Assembly (NCBI GenBank): GCA_027686065.1
Contig: JAQCTH010000012.1
Coordinates: forward strand, 1-63,820
Source: Clostridiaceae bacterium AF10-41
GTDB lineage: Bacteria > Bacillota > Clostridia > Clostridiales > Clostridiaceae
Length of the DNA stretch: 63,820 nt
Direction of reading: 5' to 3'
Position numbers and translations under genes: made by a program. Within the stretch, counting starts at the first letter, position 1, and every line of letters starts with the position of its first letter. The notes beneath the pieces were generated by a model that worked only from the letters and a program-made list of their open reading frames with translations, was not told where the DNA came from and did not search any database. This document shows, piece after piece, positions 35,247 to 45,640 of the stretch.

Positions 35247-35514
35247 ATTTTAAGGAATTAAAAATGTTTGATGTTTTATCTTGTGATGTAAAATTTCAAT
35301 GTTAAGAGCTACAAGGATGCGAGTGATGTTATGAGTAATTATGTTGTTGAAATATTACTAATATAGGAGGATACTATAAGCTTATCAAGAAAAAGCTTTG
35401 ATGTGTAAATGTCAAATAATTAAACTGTAAGAAATGATTATAAACTAATAGAGTTTGATGAAGATTTTTTGAAAAAGAAAAAATTGATTATAAAAATATA
35501 AAGGAGGGGGTAAG

Positions 35515-36351
35515 ATGAAAATCATAAAAAAACTAAATAATAATGCTGCTATTGGAATTGACGACAATAAAAGGGAAGTAATTGTATTCGGTAAGGGTGT
35601 TGGGTTTGAGAAAATACCATATGAACTTACTGATTTAAGCAGAATAGATAGAACATATTACGGTATAGATAATCAATATTTAGGACTTATTGGAGAAATA
35701 CCTGAAGTTATATTTGATTTATCTAATAAAATTGTTGATTATGCTCTTTTAAAAACAGACAAAGAATTTAATCCGAATATTGTCTTTACACTTGCTGACC
35801 ATATTCATTTTGCAGTACAAAGGTTTGGAAAAAATATGAATTTCAAATTCCCTATTAGCAATGATATTAAGTGCCTCTATGAGGAAGAAACTAGAATTGG
35901 ACAAGCGGGAATTCATTTAATTAATAAAAAGCTTAATATTCATTTGACAGAGGATGAAGCAGTTGGAATAGCATTACATTTTATAAATGCTGAAAATACA
36001 ATGCGAACAATAAAATCACAGATTGATAAAGATAAAATTATTGATGATATTGTAGAGATTATAGAAAAGGATTTCTTAATGGAGATTGATCAAAAGGGAT
36101 TTAATTATTCTCGATTTATATCACATATGCATTACTTACTAAAGCGAAGAAATAATAAACAAGTAGTTAGCAGTGAGAATATAATACTTTTTGAATCAAT
36201 GAAACAAAAATGTGATAAAACATATAGGTGTGTATATCATATTAAAGATTACTTACAAGAAGTTCTGAAGTGGGATTTAAATCAAGAAGAACTATTATAT
36301 TTAATGTTGCATATTAATCGATTATGTACCAGAGAGGATTGTAACCAATAG
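35515..36351 (+). CDS. bglG: BglG/LicT-family transcription antiterminator
   Basis: 278 residues. The N-terminal 55 residues form the RNA-binding CAT domain (IIKKLNNNAAIGIDDNKREV, then IVFGKGVGF). Two PTS regulation domains follow, with paired His in LADHIHFAV and GIALHFINA (PRD1) and FISHMHYLLKR and LMLHINRL (PRD2). Such proteins are phosphorylated by the PTS and, when sugar is present, bind the RAT sites to block termination. AAGGAGGGGG precedes the ATG. The end of the gene is itself part of the second RAT (36333-36363). Confidence 0.93.
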   Translation: MKIIKKLNNNAAIGIDDNKREVIVFGKGVGFEKIPYELTDLSRIDRTYYGIDNQYLGLIGEIPEVIFDLSNKIVDYALLKTDKEFNPNIVFTLADHIHFAVQRFGKNMNFKFPISNDIKCLYEEETRIGQAGIHLINKKLNIHLTEDEAVGIALHFINAENTMRTIKSQIDKDKIIDDIVEIIEKDFLMEIDQKGFNYSRFISHMHYLLKRRNNKQVVSSENIILFESMKQKCDKTYRCVYHIKDYLQEVLKWDLNQEELLYLMLHINRLCTREDCNQ

Positions 36352-36363
36352 GGCATTACCTCT
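36333..36363 (+). promoter_or_regulatory. RAT antiterminator site 2, overlapping the bglG stop
   Basis: AGAGGATTGTAACC, then GGGCATTACCTCT, with the TAG stop of bglG (36349-36351) in its loop. The last codons of bglG (REDCN) thus double as regulatory RNA. This second site controls entry into the transporter and glucosidase genes. Confidence 0.85.
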
Positions 36364-36405
36364 ACACACAAATAAAGTGTTTTTGTGTGTAGAGGTTTTA
36401 TTTTT
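36358..36405 (+). terminator. terminator controlled by RAT 2
   Basis: ACCTCTACACACA (36358-36370) pairs with TGTGTGTAGAGGT (36384-36396), followed by TTTATTTTT. Its 5' arm overlaps RAT 2. Confidence 0.9.
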
Positions 36406-36412
36406 GCAACGT

Positions 36413-36438
36413 CAATAATCATTGCGCGCTGATTATTG
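36413..36438 (+). repeat. inverted repeat CAATAATCA / TGATTATTG
   Basis: A perfect 9-bp inverted repeat around the GC-rich centre TTGCGCGC, between the second terminator and the EIIBC gene, with no T run. It may be a stabilising hairpin or an operator; nothing decides this. Confidence 0.5.
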
Positions 36439-36471
36439 TTTGTATATAAAAATCATTAAGGGGAGAAAAGT

Positions 36472-37842
36472 ATGAAAAAAGGAAATTATGAAATACTAGT
36501 CAATAATATTGCTGACGCTGTAGGCGGAAGAGAAAATATCACTTATTTTGCTCATTGTATGACAAGATTAAGATTTAACCTAAAAGATCAAAGTAGAGTA
36601 GATTTAGAAAAAATTAAAGAGCTTAAGGGAGTGTTAGGAGCGCAATGGTCTAATAACCAACTTCAAATCGTTGTTGGGCCTGCTGTTAAAGATGTATATG
36701 AAATGATTTGTACTCAACTTGGTATGGAAAAAGAAAAATCAGTAGATGAAAATATAGGAGAAGATAGTAAGAAAAAATTTGGTCTCTCAGCAATTCTTGA
36801 CGCAATTGCTGGTTGTTTAACCCCACTTATTTCATTAATGATTGGTGCTGGTTTAATTAAAGTTTTAGTTATAGTTGGTGGCATAATGGGATTATTAACG
36901 CCAGAAAGTCCAACAAATAAGATTTTAACTTTTGTAGCTGATTCAGGATTCTATTTCTTGCCAATATTTATTGGAGCAACGGCTGCGAAAAAATTCGGAG
37001 CTAATCAAGGATTAGGGATGTTGTTAGGGGCTATGTTGATTCATCCAACATTTATTTCTAATGTATCGGAAGGCGTTTCAATGTCGGTGTTTGGAATTCC
37101 TGTATATGCTGCATCATATACTAGTTCAATTTTCCCAGCAATTATTACTGTTTATGTTTTATCTCATGTTGAACGTTTTTTTACAAAATATTCACCTGAT
37201 TTCTTAAGAACAATTTTAGTACCATTCTTATCGATTGTTGTTATGGTGCCATTAACGTTATGTGTTATCGCCCCGGCTGGATCTTTCTTAGGGACTTACT
37301 TAGCAATTGCTGTTATGTGGATTTATGATGTTACTGGTTTCTTTGGTGTTGCTTTGTTATCAGCACTTTATCCAATATTAGTTATCACTGGTATGCATGG
37401 AGCTTTAGTTCCTTATATGTTCCAATCATTTGCAGCTTTTGGTTTCGAACCAATCGTTACTATTGCAGGTATTCTTTCAAATATCAATCAAGGTGCAGCT
37501 GCAGCTGCAGTTGCATTTAGATCCAAAGATAAAGATATTAGTTCAGCAGCAGCTTCAAGTGCTTTCACTGCTATCATTGGTGGGGTAACTGAACCAGCTA
37601 TGTTCGGTATTAACTTAAAACTTAAGAAACCTTTATATGCAGCAATGATAGGAAACTTCTGTGGTGCGGCATTTGCTGGTATAATGAAAGTTCGTTCAAT
37701 TGCCTTCTCGGGAAGTGCTGGTATTTTCGCTGTTATTACTAAAGATCCAATGATTTATATGATTATTAGTCTTCTAATTGGTTTTGTAGTAACATTTATT
37801 GCTACATTAATTATGTATAAAGGCGAAATAATGGAACAATAA
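36472..37842 (+). CDS. beta-glucoside PTS permease, EIIBC
   Basis: 456 residues. EIIB domain at residues 1-85 with phospho-Cys29 in YFAHCMTRLRFNLKD, then an EIIC membrane domain from about 100 (about ten helices) with the beta-glucoside-family blocks ITGMHGALVPYMFQSF and GGVTEPAMFGINLKLKKPLY. There is no EIIA domain, so phosphate must come from an EIIA encoded elsewhere. It takes up aryl- or di-beta-glucosides as 6-phosphates for the next gene's enzyme. GGGGAG precedes the ATG. It lies after the second RAT switch. Frequent CGT/CGA Arg and GCT codons differ from its neighbours, suggesting recent transfer. Confidence 0.93.
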   Translation: MKKGNYEILVNNIADAVGGRENITYFAHCMTRLRFNLKDQSRVDLEKIKELKGVLGAQWSNNQLQIVVGPAVKDVYEMICTQLGMEKEKSVDENIGEDSKKKFGLSAILDAIAGCLTPLISLMIGAGLIKVLVIVGGIMGLLTPESPTNKILTFVADSGFYFLPIFIGATAAKKFGANQGLGMLLGAMLIHPTFISNVSEGVSMSVFGIPVYAASYTSSIFPAIITVYVLSHVERFFTKYSPDFLRTILVPFLSIVVMVPLTLCVIAPAGSFLGTYLAIAVMWIYDVTGFFGVALLSALYPILVITGMHGALVPYMFQSFAAFGFEPIVTIAGILSNINQGAAAAAVAFRSKDKDISSAAASSAFTAIIGGVTEPAMFGINLKLKKPLYAAMIGNFCGAAFAGIMKVRSIAFSGSAGIFAVITKDPMIYMIISLLIGFVVTFIATLIMYKGEIMEQ

Positions 37843-38022
37843 AAAATATTACTGATTAAAATAATATAGATTTATAAAAAATTTAATTTACTAGTGGTAT
37901 TTAATCAGTAGATATAAATAGTACATTTATTATTAGATAAGGGTTATATAAATTTATTTATAATATTTTAAAATTGGATTATTGTATTATTGAATTATTG
38001 AATGCAATAATCTCCTATATGA

Positions 38023-39483
<1,461 letters not shown>

Positions 39484-39523
39484 TAATTTGAATAAGTGAC
39501 AATATAAATATACCTTTAGTTTA

Positions 39524-39574
39524 GGACAGTAGTTGGTTTTGTGCAAAAATAAAACTAACTACTGTCCCTTTAAA
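39524..39574 (+). terminator. intrinsic terminator of the bgl operon
   Basis: GGACAGTAGTTGGTTTT (39524-39540) pairs with AAAACTAACTACTGTCC (39551-39567), one mismatch, then TTTA. Confidence 0.85.
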
Positions 39575-39666
39575 AAATCATGCTTTGTATATACGATATT
39601 AGATTACCCAGTAGTTTTTTTGTTATGAATGATAATATATTTTTCTGTTTTTATAAAAAGCAAGAT

Positions 39667-40081
39667 ATGATTAAATTAGTTATAGTTGATATGGATGGGT
39701 TAATGTTCGATACAGAGAAATTAGCAATGAGGCAGGAAAATTATTTAATTATAATATTACTGACGAATTATATATAAGAACCATAGCTACGGATAAAGAT
39801 ATATCTGAAGTATATTTTAAGGAAGAGCTCGGAGTAAGGTTTGATATAGATACATTTTATTCTGAAGCTAGAAAAATTAAGGATAAGATAATAGAAAATG
39901 AGGGGCTACCAGTAAAATTAGGACTATATGAACTTATAGAATATTTAGAGAAAAAGGGGATAAAAAAGGCGGTGGCTAGTTCTAGTAGATTAAATGTAAT
40001 AAATATTTAACTTTAGCGAATTTAAATAATATATTTGATAAAATTATGTCTAGTGAACAGCTTAAAAAGGGAAGAAATATA
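39667..40081 (+). pseudogene. HAD-superfamily hydrolase (beta-phosphoglucomutase-like) remnant
   Basis: Three frames each carry part of one protein. First, MIKLVIVDMDGLMFDTEKLA with the DxDG nucleophile motif. Then YNITDELYIRTIATDKDISE through KKGIKKAVASSSRLNVI (motif II, Ser). Then LANLNNIFDKIMSSEQLKKG with the start of motif III. At least two frameshifts and a missing C-terminus make it dead. It may have been a phosphatase or mutase accompanying the bgl operon or the cdaR locus, cut when the 350-base repeat arose. Confidence 0.75.
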
Positions 40082-40083
40082 AT

Positions 40084-40124
40084 AAAAGTGAGAGTTACTA
40101 AAAATAGTAGCTATCACTTTTTAT
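40084..40124 (+). terminator. intrinsic terminator
   Basis: AAAAGTGAGAGTTACT folds against AGTAGCTATCACTTTT, imperfect in the middle, then TTATTTT. Confidence 0.7.
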
Positions 40125-40154
40125 TTTATAAAAATATATCTAATGATTTAAATA

Positions 40155-40507
40155 TGATAAAATATAAAGTGTTTTTTATGATACTAATTTAATTAAAGAA
40201 TATTAATAATTTATGAGGAGAATTATATTATGCTTAGTAAATCTTTAGCACAAAAAATAGTTGATAGAATGATGGACATAATACCTTATAATGTAAATAT
40301 TATGGATAAGGATGGAATAATTATAGCAAGTGGAGATAGGGATAGGATTAATACATTGCATTTAGGAGCTCAAGAAGCATTGCAAGGAACTTCAGCTATA
40401 GAAGTATATGAAGAAAGAGAAGGGGTAAAACCAGGAGTTAATATGCCTATAATGTTTAATAAACGAAGTATAGGAGTAGTTGGAATAACAGGAAGTCCCA
40501 AAAAGGT
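40155..40507 (+). repeat. long direct repeat, right copy (start of cdaR)
   Basis: Partner of 34721-35073, about 5.4 kb away in the same orientation. The intact cdaR reads through this copy. Recombination between the copies would delete the bgl operon. Confidence 0.9.
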
Positions 40508-41294
40508 AAGAGCTTTTGGTGAGTTAGTTAAGGTTACAACAGAACTTTTGATTCAACAGGAGTATAGTATTGAAAAGTATATAATAAAAAATAAATTAAA
40601 AGAAGAGTATTTGTATGAGTGGATTCATAGAAAAGAAATTTATGATGATGAGTTTATAGATAGAGGTAAGGAACTTAATATTCATATAGAAGAAGAAGGT
40701 TACCTTGTGATAATTGATTATAAAAAGCAATATAGCAAAAAAATTAAAAAGATAATAGAAATTTATTTTAATAAAGAAGTAGATATAATTAGTTTAAATT
40801 CATCTAGGATATGTGTTGTGCTTAATAACAATATAGAAAGAAATAATAATTTAATAGAGGATTTACTTGAAAAAGGAAGAGAAGAAATAAATTTAATAAT
40901 ATTTTTAAAAAAATCAGATATATTATCAAAGACCTTTTATAAAGGAATAAGTACTGTAAATATAGCAATGGTTTTAGGTATAAAGAAAAAAGTAATAAGA
41001 GATGAAGATGCTATTTTTTATTCTGAAATAGAGAAAATAGTAAAAAATAAAGATTCAAAATTATTATTAGAGAAGATACAAGAAGGTGGAGAAGAGCTTA
41101 TAGATACCTTTAGAGTTTTTGTAAGTGAAAATTTTGAAAGGGGTAAGGTAGCAGAATTATTACATATTCATAGAAATACTTTAAGCTATAGATTATCTAA
41201 AATAGAAGAATTAACAGGGTTATCCTTTAATAATTCCATTGATATTTTTAGATTAATAAACACTTATATTTATTACAATATATATTCACATTAA
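40230..41294 (+). CDS. CdaR-family sugar-diacid transcriptional regulator
   Basis: 354 residues. The N-terminal 130 residues are the sugar-diacid recognition (Diacid_rec) domain: LAQKIVDRMMDIIPYNVNIM, then KDGIIIASGD and VNMPIMFNKRSIGVVGITG. The C-terminus has the PucR/CdaR helix-turn-helix FERGKVAELLHIHRNTLSYR and LSKIEELTGL. E. coli CdaR activates glucarate and glycerate genes. Here it precedes a GntP permease and glycerate kinase on the same strand, so it most likely controls glycerate use (inference from position and known family). GAGGAG precedes the ATG. Confidence 0.92.
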   Translation: MLSKSLAQKIVDRMMDIIPYNVNIMDKDGIIIASGDRDRINTLHLGAQEALQGTSAIEVYEEREGVKPGVNMPIMFNKRSIGVVGITGSPKKVRAFGELVKVTTELLIQQEYSIEKYIIKNKLKEEYLYEWIHRKEIYDDEFIDRGKELNIHIEEEGYLVIIDYKKQYSKKIKKIIEIYFNKEVDIISLNSSRICVVLNNNIERNNNLIEDLLEKGREEINLIIFLKKSDILSKTFYKGISTVNIAMVLGIKKKVIRDEDAIFYSEIEKIVKNKDSKLLLEKIQEGGEELIDTFRVFVSENFERGKVAELLHIHRNTLSYRLSKIEELTGLSFNNSIDIFRLINTYIYYNIYSH

Positions 41295-41402
41295 CAAAGA
41301 TATTTAAATAAAGATTGTGCAAGTTCACAATGAAAACATTTTCTAATGAAGCTACAATAAAATTGTAATTATTAATAAAAGATTTGAAAGAAGGTTTAGA
41401 AA

Positions 41403-42665
41403 ATGGATGTTATTTCAGTATCAGCGTTAGGTGCAATAGTTGCACTTATAATTTCAATCACTTTAATTATTAAAAAAATTCATCCAGCATATGCACTAAT
41501 TTTAGGAGCATTAATTGGAGGCTTAGTAGGTGGAGTTTCATTAATTAATACTGTTAATTTCATGATGGATGGGGCAAAGGGAATGATAACTGCTATCCTT
41601 AGAATTTTAACAGCGGGTGTTTTAGCAGGAGTTCTTATTGAATCAGGAGCAGCTATTAAAATAGCAGAAACAATAGTTAGTAAAATAGGTCAGCAAAGAG
41701 CACTTATAGCATTAGCAATAGCTACAATGCTTTTAACTATGGTTGGAGTATTTATAGATGTAGCAGTTATTACAGTTTCTCCAATAGCTATAGCAATTGC
41801 AAAGAAAGCAAATCTTAGTAAGCCAGCAATTTTGTTAGCTATGATAGGTGGAGGAAAAGCAGGGAATTTGATGTCACCAAATCCAAATGCTATAGTAGCA
41901 TCAGAAAACTTACAAGTACCTCTAACAAGCTTAATGATTGCAGGAATTATACCAGCAATATTTGGAGTTATAGTAACTTGTATGTTAGCAAAATGGATAG
42001 ATAAAAAAGGTGTGAAAATTCAAAATATAGAAGGTGAAGAAAAAGAATCTAAAGAGTTACCAAGCTTTATAGCAGCAATTTCAGGTCCTATAATAACAAT
42101 AATATTACTTATGTTAAGACCTATTTCAGGAATAGTTATAGATCCATTAATAGCACTACCAGTTGGAGGTATAATTGGAGCAATAATAATGGGTAAGGGA
42201 AAATATATTTCAGATTATGCAGTAGTTGGTTTAAATAAAATGAGTGGTGTTGCAATTCTTTTACTTGGAACAGGAACTTTAGCAGGTATAATTTCTAACT
42301 CACAATTAAAAGATTTAATTATAAATGGAGTTGATAAAGTTGGTTTGCCTAGTATATTATTAGCACCAATAGCTGGTATATTAATGTCAGCAGCAACAGC
42401 ATCAACTACCTCAGGAACAGCGGTTGGAACATCTGTATTTGGACCTACAATCCTTGAACTTGGAATACCAGGATTAAATGCAGCAGCTATGATACATAGT
42501 GGAGCTACTGTACTAGATCATCTTCCACATGGAAGCTTCTTTCATGCAACAGGTGGAAGTGTAGGCATGGAAATAAAAGAAAGATTAAAACTTATACCTT
42601 ATGAATCTTTAGTAGGTTTAGTAATGACAATAGTATCAACAATAGTATTTGGAGTAATTTTATAG
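41403..42665 (+). CDS. GntP-family permease (gluconate/glycerate:H+ symporter)
   Basis: 420 residues, about twelve membrane helices, as usual for GntP. Conserved blocks: KIHPAYALILGALIGGLVGG, ILTAGVLAGVLIESGAAIKI, GGGKAGNLMSPNPNAIVASE and HSGATVLDHLPHGSFFHATG. In this position it should import glycerate or a related sugar acid for the downstream kinase. AAAGAAGG precedes the ATG. Confidence 0.93.
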   Translation: MDVISVSALGAIVALIISITLIIKKIHPAYALILGALIGGLVGGVSLINTVNFMMDGAKGMITAILRILTAGVLAGVLIESGAAIKIAETIVSKIGQQRALIALAIATMLLTMVGVFIDVAVITVSPIAIAIAKKANLSKPAILLAMIGGGKAGNLMSPNPNAIVASENLQVPLTSLMIAGIIPAIFGVIVTCMLAKWIDKKGVKIQNIEGEEKESKELPSFIAAISGPIITIILLMLRPISGIVIDPLIALPVGGIIGAIIMGKGKYISDYAVVGLNKMSGVAILLLGTGTLAGIISNSQLKDLIINGVDKVGLPSILLAPIAGILMSAATASTTSGTAVGTSVFGPTILELGIPGLNAAAMIHSGATVLDHLPHGSFFHATGGSVGMEIKERLKLIPYESLVGLVMTIVSTIVFGVIL

Positions 42666-42735
42666 AATAGTAAATATAGAAAATTATTAATAGTTAATTA
42701 TTAATTGTTAACTGGTAAATGTGGAGGTAGAAAAA

Positions 42736-43863
42736 ATGAAATTCGTATTAGCACCAGACTCATTTAAAGAAAGTATGACAGCAAAAGAAGCCTGTGATGC
42801 AATGGAAAGAGCTATAAAAAAAGTTGTTAAAGATGCAGAATGTATAAAGGTTCCAATGGCAGATGGCGGAGAAGGTACTGTAGAAGCTTTAGTTATGGCT
42901 ACAGAAGGAAAACTTGTAGAAACATTTGTAACTCCTCCAATTGGAAAAGAAAAAGTAAAGGCAACTTATGGACTTCTTGGAGATGGAAGTAAGGCTATAA
43001 TAGAAATGGCAAGTGCAAGCGGAATACAACTTGTAAAAAGAGAAGAAAGAGATCCTTTAATAGCTACAACCTTTGGAACAGGGGAACTAATATTAGATGC
43101 AATAAAAAATGGAGCAAAGCATATCTTAATTGGAATAGGAGGAAGTGCTACTAACGATGGTGGAGCTGGTATGATACAAGCTTTAGGTGGACACTTATTA
43201 GATGATAAGGGCAATGAACTTCATTTTGGTGGAGCTGCTTTATCAAAGCTTAATAAGATAGATTTAAGTAATTTAAATGAAAGTCTTAACGGAGTGACCT
43301 TTGAAGTTGCTTGTGATGTTACTAATCCATTAATAGGAGAAAAGGGAGCATCAAGAATATTTGGTCCTCAAAAAGGTGCTACAGAAGAAATGATAGTATC
43401 TTTAGATAAAGCTTTAGAAAACTATGCTAATGTAATAAAAAATGATTTAGGAAAAGATGTTGCTTATATTGAAGGAGCAGGTGCAGCAGGAGGCCTTGGA
43501 GCGGCACTTTTAGCATTTCTTAATGCAAAGCTTTTAAGAGGAATAGAATTAATAATTAAACATACCGACCTTGAATCAAAAATAGAAGGAGCTGACTTTG
43601 TATTTACTGGTGAAGGCGGGATAGATAGTCAAACTATATTTGGAAAAACTCCTAAGGGAGTTGCGTCAGCAGCAAAAAGACAAGGTGTAAAAACTATTGC
43701 TTTTGCTGGTAAAGTAGAAGATGGATCAGAAAATTTATATGATATAGGAATAACTTCTATTTTTGGAATACTAAGAGGAGTAACTTCTTTAGATGAAGCA
43801 TTAAAGGATGGATCAAGAAATTTAGAAAAAACAGTAGAGAATGTTGTTAGAATATTAATTTAA
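42736..43863 (+). CDS. glxK: glycerate kinase
   Basis: 375 residues, typical of the GarK/GlxK type I family that makes 2-phosphoglycerate from glycerate and ATP. Motifs: VLAPDSFKESMTAKEACDAM at the start, PMADGGEGTVEAL, GIGGSATNDGGAGMIQALGG and FVFTGEGGIDSQTIFGKTPK. ATG 42736 follows GGAGG; the GTG at 42721 is part of that ribosome region. With CdaR and GntP it completes a glycerate uptake unit feeding lower glycolysis. Confidence 0.94.
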   Translation: MKFVLAPDSFKESMTAKEACDAMERAIKKVVKDAECIKVPMADGGEGTVEALVMATEGKLVETFVTPPIGKEKVKATYGLLGDGSKAIIEMASASGIQLVKREERDPLIATTFGTGELILDAIKNGAKHILIGIGGSATNDGGAGMIQALGGHLLDDKGNELHFGGAALSKLNKIDLSNLNESLNGVTFEVACDVTNPLIGEKGASRIFGPQKGATEEMIVSLDKALENYANVIKNDLGKDVAYIEGAGAAGGLGAALLAFLNAKLLRGIELIIKHTDLESKIEGADFVFTGEGGIDSQTIFGKTPKGVASAAKRQGVKTIAFAGKVEDGSENLYDIGITSIFGILRGVTSLDEALKDGSRNLEKTVENVVRILI

Positions 43864-43884
43864 ATTATGAGAATTAATAATAAA

Positions 43885-43929
43885 AAATAATGGGTAATAT
43901 TAAGAATTGATATTACTCATTATTTTTTT
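43885..43929 (+). terminator. intrinsic terminator after glycerate kinase
   Basis: AAATAATGGGTAATAT (43885-43900) pairs with ATATTACTCATTATTT, followed by a long T run. Confidence 0.85.
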
Positions 43930-43988
43930 GTCATATTCAGATTATGTTTTTAATAATATAAGATTCTTTAAATATTATATTAAAGGAA

Positions 43989-44015
43989 ACAATGGATTTT
44001 TAAAAACATATATTA
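43989..44015 (+). promoter_or_regulatory. sigma-K-type promoter of the collagen-like gene
   Basis: AC at 43989-43990, 16 bases, CATATATTA at 44007-44015. This is an exact match to AC-N16-CATANNNTA, 40 bases before the start codon. Confidence 0.55.
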
Positions 44016-44054
44016 ATTATAGAAATCAAAGTAAATTTAAAGGATGGGAGAAGT

Positions 44055-45449
44055 ATGAAAAGTAGAGATCGCTGCTCTAGAAATTGCGTGAATAATGGAA
44101 ATAGGATTTGTTGTAACAGAGAAGAAAGAAATAATTGTTGTTGCAATAGAGAAGGAAGAAATTGTTGTTGTAACAATACAGTTTATGTAGCAGGGTTACC
44201 TGGTTCCATGGGACCACCAGGACCAGCAGGAGCACCAGGAACATCATTTTTAATAGGAACTGGTGAGCCTACTTGTAGCACACCTGGTAATACAGGCGAT
44301 ACTTATGTAGATCTTACAACAGGAATAATGTATCAAAGAGTTGATTCAGAGCCTATACCTCCAGCTCCAGTTCCTACTCCAGATCCAACATCAGCGGATA
44401 TTGTATACGTTAATCCTGGAGATGACATAAATGCAAAAATAGCTTCATTAACTTCAGGAGGAACCCTATATTTTAATGATGGTGTTTATAATATTACAGA
44501 TCCTATTAATATAAATAAATCACTTACATTAACAGGTTCTTCTAATGCAAAAATTCAACAGCTTACTCCAGGAAGCTCTAATATTATGTTTTCAATAACA
44601 GCATCTGATGTTGTTATTAAGGATTTGTATTTTGAACAAAATTATCCTGATGCCTCAGCTTTAGATCCAACAATTTTTAGTATTCCTAATAATACAACAT
44701 CAAATATTTATGCTGATGGAAACACGTTTATAGTTCGTGAAAATGCATTTGCATCAAAAGCTTCTAATTTACAAGTGAAGAATAGTAATTTTTATTATGG
44801 ATCAAATTCACCTGTAAATAATAATTATAGATATTTTATTATTAGCAATTTAACTGGAGATTATATACTATACAACAATAATTTTCAGGCTGGTTCGGGA
44901 GAAAGAAATGCTATCTTTGCATCTTTAACAAATCCTTTTGGTACAGATAGATTTACAGGAACTATAGCTTTATTAGAAAATGAACAGGTACAATATGCTG
45001 GAAGTCCCAATTATAGCACACGATTTTTATTAGACTTTGAGGCAGGAGCTTCTCCTGTTGTTGACAATTTTAAAATTTTTGTTCATGATAATTCTATATC
45101 ATCTAACGGTAATATTCCCATATATTTTGGAAGTGGGACAAATTTAGATTCATTTCAATTTATGAGTGTAAAAGGAAATACATCTATTGGAAATTTTTCA
45201 AGTGGATTTAAAGGACTTATTGGATTAGATGCTGTAAATATGCCAGGTACAACTAGTCTTTTTGCAAATAGTAATACTATAACTCCAACTTCTCCAGTTA
45301 CATGGAATACAGATTTTTCACCTTTATATTTAGCACCAGATGAATACTTAGTTGGTTATCGTAATGCAGGAGCAGAACCTGATTTACTTCTGAATCCAGA
45401 GTATTGCTGGAGAAATGTAGGGTATAAATTAGATATTACACCAATATAA
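44055..45449 (+). CDS. collagen-like, Cys-rich spore-surface-type protein
   Basis: 464 residues. Residues 1-45 are rich in Cys, Arg and Asn (NNCCCNREGRNCCCNN), followed by a short collagen-type stretch GLPGSMGPPGPAGAPG (five G-X-Y triplets). After a Pro-rich linker comes a domain of about 330 residues with right-handed beta-helix (pectate-lyase-like) character: ITDPININKSLTLTGSSNAK, SDVVIKDLYFEQN, SNLQVKNSNFYYG. There is no signal peptide. Collagen-like proteins without signals are known on exosporia (BclA type), and the Cys-rich start could cross-link it. Ribosome site AAGGATGGGAG. The sigma-K-type promoter fits. Confidence 0.82.
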   Translation: MKSRDRCSRNCVNNGNRICCNREERNNCCCNREGRNCCCNNTVYVAGLPGSMGPPGPAGAPGTSFLIGTGEPTCSTPGNTGDTYVDLTTGIMYQRVDSEPIPPAPVPTPDPTSADIVYVNPGDDINAKIASLTSGGTLYFNDGVYNITDPININKSLTLTGSSNAKIQQLTPGSSNIMFSITASDVVIKDLYFEQNYPDASALDPTIFSIPNNTTSNIYADGNTFIVRENAFASKASNLQVKNSNFYYGSNSPVNNNYRYFIISNLTGDYILYNNNFQAGSGERNAIFASLTNPFGTDRFTGTIALLENEQVQYAGSPNYSTRFLLDFEAGASPVVDNFKIFVHDNSISSNGNIPIYFGSGTNLDSFQFMSVKGNTSIGNFSSGFKGLIGLDAVNMPGTTSLFANSNTITPTSPVTWNTDFSPLYLAPDEYLVGYRNAGAEPDLLLNPEYCWRNVGYKLDITPI

Positions 45450-45467
45450 AACACAAATTATTTATTA

Positions 45468-45517
45468 AAGATAAGTTAGTAATTATTAATAAAAAAATTA
45501 CTAACTTATTCTTTTTA
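45468..45517 (+). terminator. intrinsic terminator after the collagen-like gene
   Basis: AAGATAAGTTAGTAATT pairs with AATTACTAACTTATTCTT, followed by TTTTATT. Confidence 0.8.
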
Positions 45518-45571
45518 TTAAGAGATATAAATTTAAAAGTAGAAGTTTCCATTTACTATTTAGATATTTTC

Positions 45572-45591
45572 GTCACATTCAGGTCATATTC
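45572..45591 (+). promoter_or_regulatory. HssR-like direct repeat upstream of hrtB
   Basis: GTCACATTC, two bases, GTCATATTC: 9-base direct repeats one helical turn apart, 50 bases before hrtB. The layout and sequence resemble the S. aureus HssR site (GTTCATATT-N2-GTTCATATT, from memory). A possible -35 TTGAAC begins at its right edge. Confidence 0.6.
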
Positions 45592-45640
45592 TTGAACTAT
45601 ATTAAGTTAAAAATATTAAATATAGAGAAAGAGGTAACAA

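Noticed and set aside
43930..43952. A second HssR-like repeat (TCATATTCAGA/TTATGTTTTTA) before the collagen-like gene
   Set aside because: The right half is poorly conserved and the gene has a good sigma-K-type promoter instead.
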